Shown piece by piece: positions 45,094-54,616 of a stretch of 64,000 nt of DNA. Origin of the DNA: an uncultured Bacilli bacterium. Its GTDB lineage: Bacteria; Bacillota_I; Bacilli_A; RF39; UBA660. The notes under the pieces are model-generated. The model ran no database searches. It was given only the letters and a program-made list of their open reading frames with translations, and had not been told where the DNA came from. The number at the start of each line of letters is the position of its first letter. Position 1 is the first letter of the stretch. Made by a program: the position numbers and the translations under genes. Location: positions 62,001-126,000 of the forward strand of contig CAKOSP010000003.1 of the NCBI GenBank assembly GCA_934102335.1, given 5' to 3'.

Positions 45094-45185
45094 ATTCTTT
45101 TAATACTCCTCTACAACTATATCACGATACTAATCACTTTATTTTAATAAAAATAAATTACTATTTAGCAGAGAGTTTTAACAAC

Positions 45186-45222
45186 AAAAACTGCCTACAA
45201 ATTTAAATCACTTATAGGTAGT
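45186..45222 (-). terminator. Terminator after ylxM
   Basis: ACTACCTA...TAGGCAGT with a G-T pair, followed by TTTTTG on the minus strand. Confidence 0.7.
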
Positions 45223-45264
45223 ATTATAAACAAATTATACTAAAAGTCAATAATTAATTATAAT

Positions 45265-45306
45265 TTTTAAATATTATTAACTATATTTTTTACAATTTTT
45301 TTAATT
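45265..45306. repeat. 42-bp direct repeat, right copy (ylxM 3' end)
   Basis: Covers the last 13 codons and stop of ylxM; identical to 42366-42407. Confidence 0.85.
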
Positions 45307-45569
45307 TTATCTAAATCATCTATTGATTCAATTTCTCTTAACTTAGTTTTATACTCATATAAATGAAATATTTTTTCATAATACTCTAATTTATTCTCGC
45401 AGTCTTTTACAACTTTACCAACAAATGATTTTGAAACTTGATTGTCTTCAGCAATTTCTTGCATAGACCAGTTTTCTTCAAAATAAAGTTTAAATATTTC
45501 TTGCTGTTTTTTTGTTAAAAGTTCTTTATAAATATCAAACAAATTATTATAATAAACAAAGTTTTCCAT
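45267..45569 (-). CDS. ylxM: YlxM family DNA-binding helix-turn-helix protein
   Basis: 100 aa sigma-70 region-4-like protein: LTKKQQEIFKLYFEENWSMQ and EIAEDNQVSKSFVGKVVKD. YlxM stimulates SRP GTPase function in streptococci and normally sits between ftsY and ffh. Here it follows ftsY (1-bp overlap) but ffh is not next; a terminator and then the accessory segment follow. Confidence 0.9.
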   Translation of the reverse strand: MENFVYYNNLFDIYKELLTKKQQEIFKLYFEENWSMQEIAEDNQVSKSFVGKVVKDCENKLEYYEKIFHLYEYKTKLREIESIDDLDKIKKIVKNIVNNI

Positions 45570-46555
45570 TACACCATATCCTTAAATAAACCATAAATAT
45601 AATCTTCTATATCAAATGCTTTTAAATCATCCATTGTTTCTCCAAGTCCCACAAATTTAACTGGTATTTTTACATTTTCTTTAATTGCTAAAACTATACC
45701 ACCTTTTGCTGATCCATCAAGTTTTGTTAATACAATTCCAGTAATATTTGTAATTTTTTTAAATTCTTCTGCTTGTAAAATTCCATTTTGACCTGTTGTC
45801 GCATCAATTACTAATAAAGTTTCATGTGGAGCTGAAGGAATAAACTTTTTAATAACTCTATTAATTTTTTCAAGTTCATTCATTAAATTAACCTTATTAT
45901 GTAATCTTCCTGCCGTATCTATTAAAATTATATCCACATTTTCTTTTTTACCATATAAAAGTCCATCATATATAACCCCAGCAGGATCTACTTGTTCTTT
46001 CCCATAAAAAAGTGCTCCTGTACGTTCAGCCCAAATTTCTAATTGCTTAATAGCTCCGGCTCTAAATGTATCACCCGCTATCATTAAAACTTTTTTACCT
46101 TCTTTTATATATTTATGAGCTAGCTTGGCAATAGTGGTTGTTTTGCCAACTCCATTTACTCCAACTGTCAATATAACTGTTGGCCCCTCACTTTGCATAT
46201 TAATTTTATCAGTTAAAAAATCACTATCAACATAAATAATAAATAATTCATCTACAATTACTTCTTTTAAATATTCTGTATCTACAATATTTTCTTGTTT
46301 AACTCTTTTTCTTAATCTATCCATAAAATTCATAACTGTATTAACACCAATATCAGCTTTTATTAATAGATTTTCTAATTCTTCATAATATTGTTCAGTA
46401 ACTTTATTATATTTTTTTCCTAAAATACTTAAAGATGAAACAAATTCATTCCTTGTTTTTTCTAAACCTTTATCATATAGTTTAACATCTTCATTTTTAG
46501 TGCTTTCAACTTCTTTTTTACTAACAATTTTTTTTAATTTATCAAAAAATCCCAT
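45569..46555 (-). CDS. ftsY: Signal recognition particle receptor FtsY
   Basis: 328 aa. Short N-terminal helix MGFFDKLKK, then the NG domain: G1 VGVNGVGKTTTIAKLA (about 134), AGDTFRAGAIKQL, DTAGRLHNK, TKLDGSAKGG. It receives ribosome-SRP complexes at the membrane. ATG 46555 with GAGGGTG upstream is preferred over an upstream in-frame start at 46603. Confidence 0.96.
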   Translation of the reverse strand: MGFFDKLKKIVSKKEVESTKNEDVKLYDKGLEKTRNEFVSSLSILGKKYNKVTEQYYEELENLLIKADIGVNTVMNFMDRLRKRVKQENIVDTEYLKEVIVDELFIIYVDSDFLTDKINMQSEGPTVILTVGVNGVGKTTTIAKLAHKYIKEGKKVLMIAGDTFRAGAIKQLEIWAERTGALFYGKEQVDPAGVIYDGLLYGKKENVDIILIDTAGRLHNKVNLMNELEKINRVIKKFIPSAPHETLLVIDATTGQNGILQAEEFKKITNITGIVLTKLDGSAKGGIVLAIKENVKIPVKFVGLGETMDDLKAFDIEDYIYGLFKDMV

Positions 46556-46590
46556 ATAATCACCCTCATAAGTTAAATTATAACACATTC

Positions 46591-46619
46591 TAGACAAATT
46601 CACTATTTTATAGTATAAT
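46591..46619 (+). promoter_or_regulatory. rnjA promoter
   Basis: TAGACA at 46591-46596, 17-bp spacer, TATAAT at 46614-46619. Confidence 0.8.
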
Positions 46620-46669
46620 GTTTTCAGTTAAAAAACTTTTTTATTTTTTTTAAGGAGGAATTATACAAT

Positions 46670-48352
46670 ATGAAAAATGATGGAAAAGTTACGTCTATTA
46701 CTGCTTTAGGTGGCTTAGGCGAAGTTGGAAAAAATATGTACGTTATCACACATGATGACGAAATAATAATTGTTGATGCTGGAGTTATGTTTCCAGAAGA
46801 TGAACTTTTAGGGGTAGACTATGTTATTCAAGATATAACATATTTAAAACAAAATGAATCAAAAATAAAAGCCTTATTCATAACACATGGACACGAAGAT
46901 CATATCGGAGGTATTCCTTTTTTACTTAATCAAGTAAATATACCTGTTATATATGCTCCAAGAATTGCAATTGATTTAATATCTAAAAAATTAGAAGAAA
47001 GAAACATCAATTATAAAAATTATATTGAAATTAAAAATGACACAGTTTTTAAATCAAAGCATTTTGAAATAGAAGTTGTAAACACTACTCACTCTATTCC
47101 AGATTCATATGCTTTCATTATTAAAACTCCAAACGGAACCATTTTTGAAACTGGAGATTACAAATTTGATTTAACTCCAATCGGTCCAATGGCAAACATT
47201 CATAAAATGGCAAAAATTGGTGAAGAGGGAGTTACCCTACTTTTAAGTGACTCTACAAATTCTTTATCACCAGGATTTTCTAAATCAGAATCAAGTGTTG
47301 ATGATGCATTAAATGACATAATTAATGGCCACCCAGGAAGAATTATAATAGCTACATTTGCATCAAATATTTATAGACTTAAACATATCGCTGAAACTTG
47401 TCGTAAATATAATCGTAAAATAGTAGTTTTTGGAAGAAGTATGGAAACTAACGTAGAATTAGCTATCAACAATGGTTTAATAAAAGATAAAGACACATTT
47501 ATTGAAGCTAAGGATGCTAAGAATTTAAAAAGAAATGAATTATGTATTTTATGTACAGGATCGCAAGGAGAACCGTTAGCAGCTTTATCAAGAATAGCAA
47601 ATGGTCAACATAAGCAAATTTCTTTATTAAATGATGACTTAGTAATATTTTCATCATCACCAATTCCAGGAAATGCCGCTGCTATTAACAGAATTATCAA
47701 TAAACTATATTTAAGAGGTGTAAAGGTCTATACAAATTCTGAACTTGCAGATATTCACACATCTGGGCATGCTAAACAAGAAGAACAAAAATGGATGTTA
47801 AGAATTATAAAACCAAAATATTTTATGCCAATGCACGGTGAATACCGAATGCTTAAAGCACACGAGCAAACCGCTATTGAATGTGGCATAAATAAAGAAA
47901 ATATTTTTATCTGTGAAAACGGTGATGTAGTAGAACTTTTCAATGGTACAGTAAGAAAAAATGGAAAAGTACCTTCAGGAGATGTATACGTTGATGGATC
48001 TCGTATTGGAGTTACAGGATCAGCCGTTTTAAAAGATCGAAAATTAATGAGCCAAGATGGTATTTTAATAGCAATATTAAACATTAATCCTAAAGAAAGA
48101 AAACTTTTATTAAAACCAAATGTTACTGCAAGAGGATTTGTTCTAGTAAACGAAAATCAAGAATTAATGCAAAAAATAGAATTTAAAATTACTGAAGTTG
48201 TAAAAGATTATTTAGCAAAATCTACATATAATTTTACAGATTTAAAAAATCAAATTATTTTAGAAACTATGCCATACATTAATAATCTAACGGGAAGAAG
48301 ACCTATCATCTTACCTGTAATTATGGAAGTAAATGAAGACACTAATAATTAG
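46670..48352 (+). CDS. rnjA: Ribonuclease J
   Basis: 560 aa metallo-beta-lactamase/beta-CASP RNase. Zinc motif HGHEDHIGG (about 75), later ETGDYKFD and HTSGHA, and MPMHGEYRML. It has 5'-3' exonuclease and endonuclease activity in mRNA decay. TAAGGAGG precedes ATG 46670. J1 is favoured over J2 from overall form, but a single-J organism would make the distinction meaningless. Confidence 0.95.
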   Translation: MKNDGKVTSITALGGLGEVGKNMYVITHDDEIIIVDAGVMFPEDELLGVDYVIQDITYLKQNESKIKALFITHGHEDHIGGIPFLLNQVNIPVIYAPRIAIDLISKKLEERNINYKNYIEIKNDTVFKSKHFEIEVVNTTHSIPDSYAFIIKTPNGTIFETGDYKFDLTPIGPMANIHKMAKIGEEGVTLLLSDSTNSLSPGFSKSESSVDDALNDIINGHPGRIIIATFASNIYRLKHIAETCRKYNRKIVVFGRSMETNVELAINNGLIKDKDTFIEAKDAKNLKRNELCILCTGSQGEPLAALSRIANGQHKQISLLNDDLVIFSSSPIPGNAAAINRIINKLYLRGVKVYTNSELADIHTSGHAKQEEQKWMLRIIKPKYFMPMHGEYRMLKAHEQTAIECGINKENIFICENGDVVELFNGTVRKNGKVPSGDVYVDGSRIGVTGSAVLKDRKLMSQDGILIAILNINPKERKLLLKPNVTARGFVLVNENQELMQKIEFKITEVVKDYLAKSTYNFTDLKNQIILETMPYINNLTGRRPIILPVIMEVNEDTNN

Positions 48353-48369
48353 TGTTTTTTTATGAAATG

Positions 48370-48393
48370 AAAAAAGAGGTTATTTAGCCTCTT
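48370..48393 (-). terminator. Terminator overlapping the rny 3' end
   Basis: AAGAGG-loop-CCTCTT followed by TTTTTTC on the minus strand; the stop codon of rny is in the loop. Confidence 0.7.
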
Positions 48394-49933
48394 CTTGAAC
48401 TCTTGTTTCTCTAATAACTGTAATTTTGATTGTACCAGGATATTGCATTTCTGATTCGATTTGTTCTTTCATATCTCGAGCAATTTTATAGCTTCTAGCA
48501 TCGTCAACTTCATCAGGTTTAACAATAACTCTAATTTCTCTACCAGCTTGCATAGCAAAGGTTTTTTCAACTCCATCATACGAATTTCCTATTGCTTCGA
48601 GTTGTTCTAATCTCTTAATATAATTTTCTAAAGAATCATTTCTTGCTCCAGGTCTAGCAGCAGATAAAGTATCTGCAACGCTTACTAACACAGCAATAAT
48701 ACTTTTAGGTTCTTTATCACCATGATGTGATTCTATAGCGTCAATTACAACATCTGGTTCATGATACTTTCTTGCCATATCTGACCCTATTTCTACATGA
48801 CTACCTTCAATTTCAAAATCAATAGATTTACCAATATCATGTAAAAGTCCAGCTCTTTTAGCTAAAGTAACATTTTCTCCTAGCTCTGCAGCCATAAGCC
48901 CAGTTAAATTAGCAACTTCAATAGAATGTTGTAAAGCATTTTGACCATAACTTGTTCTAAAATTAAGTTTACCAATTAATTTAATTATTTCTGGATCGAC
49001 TTTAGTTAATCCTAAATCATTTATCGTTTTATTACCAATTTCTAATATTCTAGCATTAACATCATTAGAAACTTTTTCATAAACTTCTTCAATTCTAGCT
49101 GGATGAATTCTTCCATCTTTAACTAAAGTTTCAATAGCTATTTTAGCTATTTCTCTTCTTAAAGGATCAAAAGAGGAAATAACTATCGCTTCTGGAGTAT
49201 CATCAATAATTAAATCTACACCTGTAACAGATTCAATAGTTCTAATATTTCTTCCTTCTCTTCCAATTAATCTACCCTTCATATCATCACTAGGTAAGTT
49301 AATTGTACTTACTGTTTGCTCTCCAACTACATCATCAGCATATCTTTCCATGCTACTTACAATTAATTGTTTAGCTTTTTCAGAAGCTAAAACTTTCGCT
49401 TTTGCTTCTTCATTTTTAATATAATCCGTAATTTCTAAAGACATATCTCTTTCAACAATTTCCATTATTTTGTCATGAGCCTTTTCTTTAGTAAATTTAG
49501 ATATTCTTTCAAGTTCAGCTATTTCTTCTTTAATTAGCTGATCCATTTTTTCCTCTTTTTCTTGTAAAGTCTTTTGTTTTGCTAATAAATCTTTTTCTTT
49601 TTCATCAAGATTATTATCTCTTTTTTGTAAAGTTTCTTCCCTTTTGTCTAAATTATTTTCTCTTTGAAGTAATCTATCTTCACTTTGTAATAATTCCTTT
49701 TTCTTTTCTTTAACCTCAATATCAGTTTGTTGTTTCAACTTATAAGATTCTTCTTTTAATTCTAATAAAGTATCTCTTTTATGTTTATCGGCTTCTTTTT
49801 TTGCATCTTCTATAATTTTATTAGCTTTATTTTCTGCAGAAGTAGTTTTTCTTTTTTCAATAAACCATGCTCCTACACCACCTATAGGCATTCCAAGAAT
49901 CAGAGTTAAAATGGGAATTAATATTTTGTCCAT
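48380..49933 (-). CDS. rny: Ribonuclease Y
   Basis: 517 aa. N-terminal membrane helix (about 4-24), a long coiled coil (25-200), KH domain (GRLIGREGRNIRTIE, about 215), and HD domain with LLHDIGKSID (about 365). It starts mRNA decay by endonucleolytic cuts and anchors degradosome partners at the membrane. Confidence 0.97.
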   Translation of the reverse strand: MDKILIPILTLILGMPIGGVGAWFIEKRKTTSAENKANKIIEDAKKEADKHKRDTLLELKEESYKLKQQTDIEVKEKKKELLQSEDRLLQRENNLDKREETLQKRDNNLDEKEKDLLAKQKTLQEKEEKMDQLIKEEIAELERISKFTKEKAHDKIMEIVERDMSLEITDYIKNEEAKAKVLASEKAKQLIVSSMERYADDVVGEQTVSTINLPSDDMKGRLIGREGRNIRTIESVTGVDLIIDDTPEAIVISSFDPLRREIAKIAIETLVKDGRIHPARIEEVYEKVSNDVNARILEIGNKTINDLGLTKVDPEIIKLIGKLNFRTSYGQNALQHSIEVANLTGLMAAELGENVTLAKRAGLLHDIGKSIDFEIEGSHVEIGSDMARKYHEPDVVIDAIESHHGDKEPKSIIAVLVSVADTLSAARPGARNDSLENYIKRLEQLEAIGNSYDGVEKTFAMQAGREIRVIVKPDEVDDARSYKIARDMKEQIESEMQYPGTIKITVIRETRVQEEAK

Positions 49934-50028
49934 TTAAACTCCTCCATTTTATATAAATACATAAATTAACATATCTATACTTCTATTATAAAGGTATAAT
50001 TTCCATTTCGCAAGTTTATTTTATATTT

Positions 50029-50052
50029 AAATAAAAGGAACTAGTCCTTTTA
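50029..50052 (-). terminator. Terminator after recA
   Basis: AAAAGGACTAGTTCCTTTT followed by ATTTAAAT on the minus strand directly after the recA stop. Confidence 0.65.
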
Positions 50053-51105
50053 TTTAGAATTAGTTCCTTTTACTTCTTTTTTATTTTCACTAATATTTGC
50101 TTGTGTAAATCCATAATGTTTACGAATTTTGCCTTCAATATCTGCTGCTATTTTACCATTTTCTTTTAAATATAATTTAGCATTTTCTTTACCTTGGCCT
50201 ATTTTTTCTCCATTATAAGAATACCAAGCTCCACTCTTATCAACAATGCTTAAATCTGATGCTATATCAAGTAGTTCTCCCTCTTTAGATATTCCTTCTC
50301 CATACATTATATCAACACTTGCAGTTTTAAAAGGAGGAGCAACTTTATTTTTAACAACTTTAATATTTGTTCTATTTCCCATTACTTGGTCTCCAGCTTT
50401 GATTTGTTCTCCTCTTCTAATATCTAATCTAACTGAAGAATAAAATTTTAAAGCTCTTCCACCTGGAGTTGTCTCTGGATTTCCAAACATTACTCCAACT
50501 TTTTCTCTTAATTGATTAATAAATATCGCAGTAGTATTTGTTTTATTCATAATACCAGATAATTTTCTTAAAGCTTGTGACATTAATCTAGCTTGTAAAC
50601 CAACGTGAGAATCTCCCATCTCGCCATCAATTTCTGCTTGAGGAACTAATGCTGCTACTGAGTCAATTACAATAATACTAACTGCTCCACTTCTAACTAA
50701 AGCCTCACAAATTTCTAATGCTTGTTCTCCAGTATCTGGCTGAGATAATAAAAGTTCATCAACATTTACACCTAAACTTTTAGCATACACAGGATCTAAA
50801 GCATGTTCAGCATCAATAAAAGCAGCCATTCCACCATTTTTTTGAGCTTCAGCTATAGCTTCTAATGCAATAGTTGTTTTACCACTTGATTCAGGTCCAA
50901 ATATTTCTATTATTCTTCCTTTTGGAAAACCTCCAACACCTAACGCTATATCTAAAGCAAGTGAACCACTTGAACAAACATCAATTTTCATGTGTTCATC
51001 TGAACCAAGCTTCATTATTGCTCCTTCACCAAATTGCTTTTCTATATCCGCTAATACCTGTTCCAACGCCTTATCTTTATTCTTTTCATCTTTTGTAACT
51101 TTCAT
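50050..51105 (-). CDS. recA: Recombinase RecA
   Basis: 351 aa. Walker A GPESSGKTT (about 66), Walker B IIVIDSVAALVP, loop L2 region INQLREKVGVMFGNPETTPGG. It forms filaments on single-stranded DNA for strand exchange and triggers LexA cleavage. GGAGG precedes the ATG. The promoter shows no clear LexA operator. Confidence 0.98.
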   Translation of the reverse strand: MKVTKDEKNKDKALEQVLADIEKQFGEGAIMKLGSDEHMKIDVCSSGSLALDIALGVGGFPKGRIIEIFGPESSGKTTIALEAIAEAQKNGGMAAFIDAEHALDPVYAKSLGVNVDELLLSQPDTGEQALEICEALVRSGAVSIIVIDSVAALVPQAEIDGEMGDSHVGLQARLMSQALRKLSGIMNKTNTTAIFINQLREKVGVMFGNPETTPGGRALKFYSSVRLDIRRGEQIKAGDQVMGNRTNIKVVKNKVAPPFKTASVDIMYGEGISKEGELLDIASDLSIVDKSGAWYSYNGEKIGQGKENAKLYLKENGKIAADIEGKIRKHYGFTQANISENKKEVKGTNSK

Positions 51106-51138
51106 TTTGTCCTCCTACGATAACTCTGATACAATCTA

Positions 51139-51167
51139 ATTTTAACAATTAAATTTTTAAAAGTCAA
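51139..51167 (-). promoter_or_regulatory. recA promoter
   Basis: TTGACT at 51162-51167, 17-bp spacer, TAAAAT at 51139-51144. No sequence close to the LexA consensus is visible in it. Confidence 0.8.
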
Positions 51168-51171
51168 TAAA

Positions 51172-51189
51172 AAAATACAAACGTTTGTA
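51172..51189 (-). terminator. Terminator after the DNPH1-like gene
   Basis: ATACAAACGTTTGTAT palindrome followed by seven T on the minus strand, next to the stop codon. Confidence 0.6.
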
Positions 51190-51591
51190 TCATTTTATAT
51201 TTTTCATAAATTCATCTATTTTTAATAAAGCTTCATTTATATTTTTATAAGTATCTACCTGAGAATTAAAAATTCCTCTCACACTTGCCGAAGGAACTGG
51301 CCTTGTTTCATCATATAAAATCAACATTGGTTTATTTTTAGTTGTAAAATAACCAATTTCAAAGCCCACTCCAGTTGAAACAACTGTAACATCAGCAACT
51401 AACAAATCAGCATTATCTAAATTAGAAGTGTCTCTTTTAAATACATATGCTGGTTCAAATTCTTTAACCTCGTTATTACCCACAAACTTATTCAAAACCT
51501 CTCCATAATCTTCCAATTTTTCAATCATTTTTTGATAATCAAATGCTTTAGAGTGATCAAAGGTCATAGACCCACAAAAATATATTTTCAT
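51190..51591 (-). CDS. Nucleoside deoxyribosyltransferase/DNPH1-like N-glycosidase
   Basis: 133 aa: YFCGSMTFDH N-terminus, LDNADLLVADVT (conserved Asp), GVGFEIGYF (nucleophile Glu) and SASVRGIF. The fold cleaves the N-glycosidic bond of deoxynucleoside monophosphates or swaps bases. Closest in form to DNPH1 (RCL). It ends in TGA, evidence for the standard code. Follows dnaI with overlapping stop and start. Confidence 0.8.
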   Translation of the reverse strand: MKIYFCGSMTFDHSKAFDYQKMIEKLEDYGEVLNKFVGNNEVKEFEPAYVFKRDTSNLDNADLLVADVTVVSTGVGFEIGYFTTKNKPMLILYDETRPVPSASVRGIFNSQVDTYKNINEALLKIDEFMKNIK

Positions 51592-52484
51592 TAGTCTCTC
51601 CTATTCATACTAATAAGTTCTAAATCTTCAGTTAATTGTTTTACGCGTTCTATTATTCTTCTTGCTTTAACTAAATCTTCACTATTTTTAGTTAATGAAA
51701 GATGTCCCTCTAATTCTGAAATATTTAAATTTGAAGTAAAAAATGTAGGCAATTTATTATTCATTCTATATTGTAAAATAGTTCCCAATATTTCATCTCT
51801 TCCCCAAGCTGTAACATTTTCTGCACCTATATCATCTATTAAAAGCACCTCAACATTTTGTAAATAAGAAACTTTATCTTCAACTAAGCTAAAATTATCT
51901 TTTAAATTACGTAACAAATCTGGAAAATAAACTATTTCTGTATTAACTCTATACTTATTTTCAAGTTCATTAAATAACGCAGCTAACAAAAAAGTTTTAC
52001 CAGAGCCAAAAGTTCCATGTAAATATAAACCTTTCATAATTTTAGAAATATCATAATTATCATAAAAATTTTTGATCCACTTAATTAACTTAATTCTATT
52101 TTTATCAGAAATATCAATATCTTTCATTCGAGCATTCTCTAATTCTTTACTAGAGGTATTTTTTTCATCAAGAAGTTGAACAATCTTTTTTTGATATTTA
52201 CAAGGAATATAAGAAAAAACAACTTTTCCTTCTTTTTTTTCAGGAAAACTAACATGACCTTCATAGGCATTTTTACACATATAAAGGCCTTTACAATTCT
52301 TACAGTTATTTAACTCTTCTAAAGTATTTTCTAATTTAGAAGTATTTTTCTTAACTTCATCTTTAGAAATATTTATCTTTTTTACTAATGCTTTAAATTC
52401 TGGATTCAAAATTGCTTTATTATAATTTTTTTCAAGTTCTTGTTCTATTTTTGCTTGATTACTTAATTTTAATTTTTCCATCAT
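51591..52484 (-). CDS. dnaI: Helicase loader DnaI
   Basis: 297 aa. N-terminal zinc-binding part (CKNCKGLYMCKN), then an AAA+ domain: Walker A HGTFGSGKTFLLAA (about 165), Walker B VLLIDDIGAE, sensor FFTSNL. It loads the replicative helicase at the origin. Start overlaps dnaB by 4 bp (ATGA), so the pair is coupled. Confidence 0.95.
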   Translation of the reverse strand: MMEKLKLSNQAKIEQELEKNYNKAILNPEFKALVKKINISKDEVKKNTSKLENTLEELNNCKNCKGLYMCKNAYEGHVSFPEKKEGKVVFSYIPCKYQKKIVQLLDEKNTSSKELENARMKDIDISDKNRIKLIKWIKNFYDNYDISKIMKGLYLHGTFGSGKTFLLAALFNELENKYRVNTEIVYFPDLLRNLKDNFSLVEDKVSYLQNVEVLLIDDIGAENVTAWGRDEILGTILQYRMNNKLPTFFTSNLNISELEGHLSLTKNSEDLVKARRIIERVKQLTEDLELISMNRRD

Positions 52485-53752
52485 TTAAACTCCTTTAATA
52501 AATCTTGTAATTCCTTTTGCTCATCTTCACTTATCTGTTCTTTATCTATATTTTTATTAAACCAAACAGGTTCTTTTTCAATTTTTTTCTTAACAACAGA
52601 AGTAGATTTTTTAAGCATTTTTTTATGTTCTTTTTCCGCAAAAGCCATAGCATCTTTAGCATTTTTAAGACCAGCTCTACTCCACTGGGCAGCAATCGTT
52701 TCAACATAAGCATTGGTAAGCTTATTATTATTTTTTCTTAAAACATAATCGATCAAAACATTTACAACAGCCGGAGGCATTTCCATATCTATCAAAAGTG
52801 ATTCTAAAAGTTTTAATTCTTTAGATGTAGGATTAATACCTTTGTTTTTGCTTTTTAAAAAATCATAAGGTGAAGTATTTTCAAACATAGCTATAATTTT
52901 ACCACGCATTGAATTATCACCCTCAGGGCTTTTTAAATACTCTGGTTGTTGTCTATAAACAAGTGTTGGTAAAGCATTATTATTAAATGAATAATATTTT
53001 CTACAAGCTATTCTTAAATTGGTTTTATCTATCATACCATAATCATTTATAACCGTTCTTATTATTTCAACCATTTTCAAAGTATCTATATTATAAATAA
53101 ATGATAGAAGATTAATAAGTTCTTTAATTCTTTTATTTAATGCTCTTTCATTTAAAAGTCCATTCGGCATAGAAGATACAAGCAAGTCAAAATCTATTCT
53201 ATCAGAAACACTTATTGAGGAAGTTGTTCTTTCAAGTACCTCATTTGTAACCACAAATTTAGAAGAATCATAAACATCATCAAGCATTTTAGTTATTTCT
53301 TGATAATCTTTAGTGTCAACTTTAGGTTTTTGATAAAAAGTTTTTAAACGATCATATTCAACTTCACCAACATTATTATATAAAACTACATTTAGTATAG
53401 GATGATTAAAAAATTCGCTTGGTAAAAGAGGAGAAAATAATTCATAAATATATTCATTAACATTTCCTTTTTTAACAAATGTTTTCAAAAGACCTAAAGC
53501 CTCTAATGCTTCTCTAGATTTTTTTATTGTTTTTAAATCGCATCTAAGTATGCTCATTAAATGATGATGAGTTAAATTACGACTAAATAGTTCTGCCAAT
53601 TGCAAATCATTCCATAAAGTTAAATATAAACTAACAGGCATAGCACCTAAAATGGGTTCATATAAAGCTATTAATATTTTTTTGTCATATTCAGTTAAAA
53701 TTGTTTTGTTTACAACCAAATAACAATCTGCAGGCAATAAAGTATTATTCAT
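52481..53752 (-). CDS. dnaB: Replication initiation/membrane attachment protein DnaB
   Basis: 423 aa with two DnaD/DnaB-type segments: N-terminal winged helix (DKKILIALYEPILGAMPVSLY) and C-terminal PPAVVNVLIDYVLRKNNNKL then QWSRAGLKNAKDA. It acts with DnaD and DnaI to load helicase. Ends in TGA shared with the dnaI start. nrdR is not adjacent, unlike Bacillus. Confidence 0.93.
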   Translation of the reverse strand: MNNTLLPADCYLVVNKTILTEYDKKILIALYEPILGAMPVSLYLTLWNDLQLAELFSRNLTHHHLMSILRCDLKTIKKSREALEALGLLKTFVKKGNVNEYIYELFSPLLPSEFFNHPILNVVLYNNVGEVEYDRLKTFYQKPKVDTKDYQEITKMLDDVYDSSKFVVTNEVLERTTSSISVSDRIDFDLLVSSMPNGLLNERALNKRIKELINLLSFIYNIDTLKMVEIIRTVINDYGMIDKTNLRIACRKYYSFNNNALPTLVYRQQPEYLKSPEGDNSMRGKIIAMFENTSPYDFLKSKNKGINPTSKELKLLESLLIDMEMPPAVVNVLIDYVLRKNNNKLTNAYVETIAAQWSRAGLKNAKDAMAFAEKEHKKMLKKSTSVVKKKIEKEPVWFNKNIDKEQISEDEQKELQDLLKEFK

Positions 53753-53806
53753 AACTTACCTCCCATCTCAATTACTTTTATTTTAACATAATTTCTAAAC
53801 TATAGG

Positions 53807-53831
53807 TATAAAAAAAGAGCCCTAAGACTCT
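53807..53831 (-). terminator. Terminator after tRNA-Ala
   Basis: AGAGTC-TTAG-GGCTCT then TTTTTTT on the minus strand. Confidence 0.75.
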
Positions 53832-53842
53832 AATTTCTACTT

Positions 53843-53919
53843 TGGTGGAGAATGTGGGATTCGAACCCGCGACCCCCTGCGTGCAGGGCAGGTGCTCTAG
53901 CCAGCTGAGCTAATTCCCC
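53843..53919 (-). tRNA. tRNA-Ala (anticodon UGC)
   Basis: 77 nt with encoded CCA. Acceptor GGGGAAT pairs with ATTCTCC (one G-U), D arm AGCTC-GAGC, anticodon stem CCTGC/GCAGG with loop anticodon TGC, T arm GCGGGTTCGAATCCCAC. Single tRNA with its own terminator. Confidence 0.97.
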
Positions 53920-53964
53920 AAAAGCAAGATTATTTTATCATATTAAAAATAAATAATCAAGTTT

Positions 53965-54333
53965 TTATTTTAATTTTTCTTGTACTTCATCAAATAATCT
54001 ATCAATTATGTCTTTTTCTAAAGGAATATCTACACTATTTTTTATTTTTTCTATAATATTATTCTTTTTATAATCCATAATTAATTCATTTCCAAAAGTA
54101 TTATTTATATCTTCATCAACTTTCATATCGAAAGGCACATTCATATTATCATATTTTAAAAAGTAAAAGAAGATACCATCTGAAAAGTCTATCCCACTTT
54201 CAAATAAACAATCTTCTTTCCATACCTTTTTACAAATTCTTTTCATAAAAGAAAATTTCGGATAATCTATATATCTAACACAATAAACTTCATCTTTAAA
54301 AGCATACTCTCTATTTATGTTTATATATAGCAT
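53965..54333 (-). CDS. Hypothetical protein downstream of rpoZ
   Basis: 122 aa soluble acidic protein with aromatic beta-rich first half (FFYFLKYDNMNVPFDMKVDE) and helical end (IIDRLFDEVQEKL). Starts one base after the rpoZ stop, so the two are coupled. No family recognised. Confidence 0.6.
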   Translation of the reverse strand: MLYININREYAFKDEVYCVRYIDYPKFSFMKRICKKVWKEDCLFESGIDFSDGIFFYFLKYDNMNVPFDMKVDEDINNTFGNELIMDYKKNNIIEKIKNSVDIPLEKDIIDRLFDEVQEKLK

Positions 54334-54537
54334 TTATTTACCTTCAATAACTTTTATTAATCCTTTATCAAGTTCTTCAAGAGCTCTACCTAATTCTTTT
54401 TTATTAACATATTCACTCTCTTTCATTTGATAATGTTTATTTTCTAACATTTGTTTACTTCTTCTAGATGATACATGTACTAATTTATACTTTGAATCTA
54501 CCTTAGTTAAAAGTTTATCTATTGACGGATATATCAC
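54334..54537 (-). CDS. rpoZ: RNA polymerase omega subunit
   Basis: 67 aa. YPSIDKLLTKVDSKYKLVHV then SSRRSKQM matches the N-terminal half of omega. GTG 54537 is 8 bp after AGGAG; the in-frame GTG at 54546 overlaps the ribosome site. Stabilises the beta-prime subunit. gmk and priA, its usual neighbours, are not here. Confidence 0.92.
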   Translation of the reverse strand: MIYPSIDKLLTKVDSKYKLVHVSSRRSKQMLENKHYQMKESEYVNKKELGRALEELDKGLIKVIEGK

Positions 54538-54616
54538 TTCTATCACTCCTTACACTATTATAATATATTAAATAATGTAAATAATACAAGTTAAGGCATG
54601 TTTTTTTACAAATATT

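Noticed and set aside
47755..48084. 109-aa minus-strand ORF inside rnjA
   Set aside because: Antisense shadow of RNase J; no start signals.
51172..51189. ATACAAACGTTTGTAT palindrome upstream of recA as a LexA operator
   Set aside because: The half-sites have no 4-bp gap as in LexA boxes, and a T-run follows on the minus strand, so it is the terminator of the gene before.
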